Of a DNA stretch of 64,000 nucleotides, positions 62,862-64,000 are shown one piece after another. Source of the stretch: an uncultured delta proteobacterium (GTDB lineage Bacteria > Myxococcota_A > UBA9160 > JAFDET01); contig CAMYLJ010000017.1 of assembly GCA_947259215.1 (NCBI GenBank), positions 131,878 through 195,877 of the forward strand, read 5' to 3'. Made by a program: the position numbers and the translations under genes. The notes below the pieces were generated by a model. That model was given only the letters and a program-made list of their open reading frames with translations, made no database searches and was not told the DNA's origin. Within the stretch, counting starts at the first letter, position 1, and each line of letters starts with the position of its first letter.

Positions 62862-64000
62862 CTAACCGCCAACCTGGGTGTCGCGTCCAGCCCAAAATGG
62901 CGCACGCAACTCTCGCTTGAGGATTTTGCCCGGGCCCGATTTCGGCAAGGGCGCCCCGCATAGTTCGATTGCCTTCGGCACCTTGTAGCCGGCGATCTGC
63001 TCGCGACAGTGCGCGATCAGCGCTTCGGCGGTTACGTCGCCCGCGCCATCGCGCAGCACCACCGCCGCGTATACGGCCTCGCCCCACCGCTCGTCAGGCA
63101 CGCCGAAAACAGCCGCTTCCACTACAGCTGGATGTTGGTAGAGCACTTCCTCGACCTCGGTCGAGTAGACGTTCTCACCCCCCGAAACGATCATGTCCTT
63201 GCTCCGATCGACAAGGAAGAGGAACCCCTCGTCGTCCATGTAGCCGAGGTCGCCGGTCCAGTACTGACCGTCCTTGAGGACCGATGCGGTCTGGTCTGGC
63301 TTGTTCCAGTAGCCCTGCATGACATTGGGGCCGCGAACGACCACCTCTCCGACTTCCAGATCATCGCACTCGCGAGTGGGATCGTTCGGATCCAGAATGC
63401 TCACGGAGACACCGTGTATGGCCTGGCCACAAGAGCGGCCGCGCTTGTCGTCGACGAGCTCCTCTTCGTGACGGAGAAAGGTGGCAATGGGCGAGACTTC
63501 TGTTGCGCCGTAGAGTTCGGTGAGTTCGGCGGTGGGAACTGCAGCGTGGATTCTTCGCACGATTTCGGTCGCAATCGGGGAGCCGCCGTGCATGATGACG
63601 CGAAGGGTGTCGGTCTTTCGTGGCCTCGCGTCGGCCTCCTCGGCGACGGCAGCAATCATCGTCGGAACACCCAACGTCATCGTGATCGATTCCTTCTCGA
63701 TCAAGTCGAGTGCGGCGGCGGGATCGAATGCCGCCAACATGACTTGACTGGCGCCCGTCAAGGCGGTCGAAATGATCTGGACCGAGCCGGCGGCGTGGAA
63801 GAGCGGGGCCATGACGAGAAAGCGGTCTTGATTCGTCTCGGGCAGAACAGCCAGGAAATGAAAGGCGTTCGCGATCAGGTTGCGATGACTGAGCATGACT
63901 CCCTTGGAGGCGCCCGTGGTTCCTCCTGTATAGAAAAGTCCGGCAAGAGAGTTCTCGTCGATTCCACTACCGAGCTCGACCTTCTCCGACGACCCCAGAA
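62862..64000 (-). CDS. Acyl-CoA synthetase (AMP-forming), 5-prime part outside the window
   Basis: The frame is open to the window edge. Visible adenylate-forming motifs are the P-loop-like FYTGGTTGASKGVMLSHRNL (encoded around 63880-63940), ELYGATEVSPIATF, YWTGDLGYMDDEGFLFLVDR and the catalytic Lys in PLPKSGPGKILKRELR. The protein activates a carboxylic acid to its CoA thioester with ATP. Length and motif spacing fit class I fatty or aromatic acyl-CoA ligases; about 150 N-terminal residues are missing. An in-frame ATG at 63896 lies inside the A3 motif and is not the start. It could feed the beta-oxidation genes of the island. Confidence 0.87.
   Translation of the reverse strand, partial: LGSSEKVELGSGIDENSLAGLFYTGGTTGASKGVMLSHRNLIANAFHFLAVLPETNQDRFLVMAPLFHAAGSVQIISTALTGASQVMLAAFDPAAALDLIEKESITMTLGVPTMIAAVAEEADARPRKTDTLRVIMHGGSPIATEIVRRIHAAVPTAELTELYGATEVSPIATFLRHEEELVDDKRGRSCGQAIHGVSVSILDPNDPTRECDDLEVGEVVVRGPNVMQGYWNKPDQTASVLKDGQYWTGDLGYMDDEGFLFLVDRSKDMIVSGGENVYSTEVEEVLYQHPAVVEAAVFGVPDERWGEAVYAAVVLRDGAGDVTAEALIAHCREQIAGYKVPKAIELCGAPLPKSGPGKILKRELRAPFWAGRDTQVGG

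Overview
The window is about 64 kb of GC-rich bacterial DNA. The gene style points to an uncultured bacterium of the former Deltaproteobacteria or a neighbouring lineage (Myxococcota, Binatota): a tig-clpP-clpX-lon run, tRNAs with encoded CCA, two PEP-CTERM proteins, a remnant of a CGLGFEL-type C-terminal sorting tail, SCP2, SRPBCC and flavin-monooxygenase genes. This placement is inference from gene content only.

Part 1, 1-21.4 kb, looks like ordinary chromosome. A HEAT-repeat protein runs in from the left, followed by tRNA-Leu, trigger factor and the ClpP-ClpX-Lon proteolysis genes. Then come two small envelope genes, a double-PAS adenylate cyclase and tRNA-Val with a duplicated small-ORF patch after it. 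Next are a PEP-CTERM protein and a translationally coupled sugar operon (epimerase, HddC-like, HddA-like, GmhA-like). A frameshifted PQQ-type sugar dehydrogenase, a glycosyltransferase, SCP2 and SRPBCC proteins, and a second PEP-CTERM protein follow.

Part 2, 21.4-62.6 kb, is a composite genomic island in a tRNA-Asp(GTC) gene. A tyrosine integrase sits directly beside the intact tRNA, and its 3-prime end reads antisense through it. Copies of the tRNA-Asp 3-prime end recur at about 28.83, 33.79, 60.94 and 62.61 kb. Halves of tRNA-Pro(GGG) occur at 26.03 and 27.44 kb, and halves of tRNA-Arg(TCG) at 29.02, 32.58, 34.0 and 61.13 kb. Between these scars lie one- to three-gene cassettes: TetR plus MBL hydrolase; a cytochrome c/beta-barrel fusion; a lipase; a probable selenoprotein; a Baeyer-Villiger-type monooxygenase; a methyltransferase; and a beta-propeller protein. 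The 33.8-61.0 kb segment is a large catabolic block. It holds GSTs, a sulfatase, a DJ-1/PfpI protein, a haloalkane dehalogenase and TetR on the minus strand. Divergent from these is a plus-strand run of GST, GST, three acyl-CoA dehydrogenases, two crotonases, a nitronate-monooxygenase-like enzyme and two SDRs. An AraC regulator and a DUF3604/PpiC/HupE trio follow. An IS3-family element carrying two cytochrome P460 genes is inserted near its right end.

Part 3, 62.6-64 kb, holds an acyl-CoA synthetase that runs off the window.

The two items I find most striking are these. First, an in-frame TGA lies exactly at the redox position of a W-x-P-P-C motif, with a SECIS-like hairpin after it (29217-30254). 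Second, the array of tRNA-end repeats with matching element ends and tandem arm-type repeats looks like accretion of related, mostly integrase-less cassettes.
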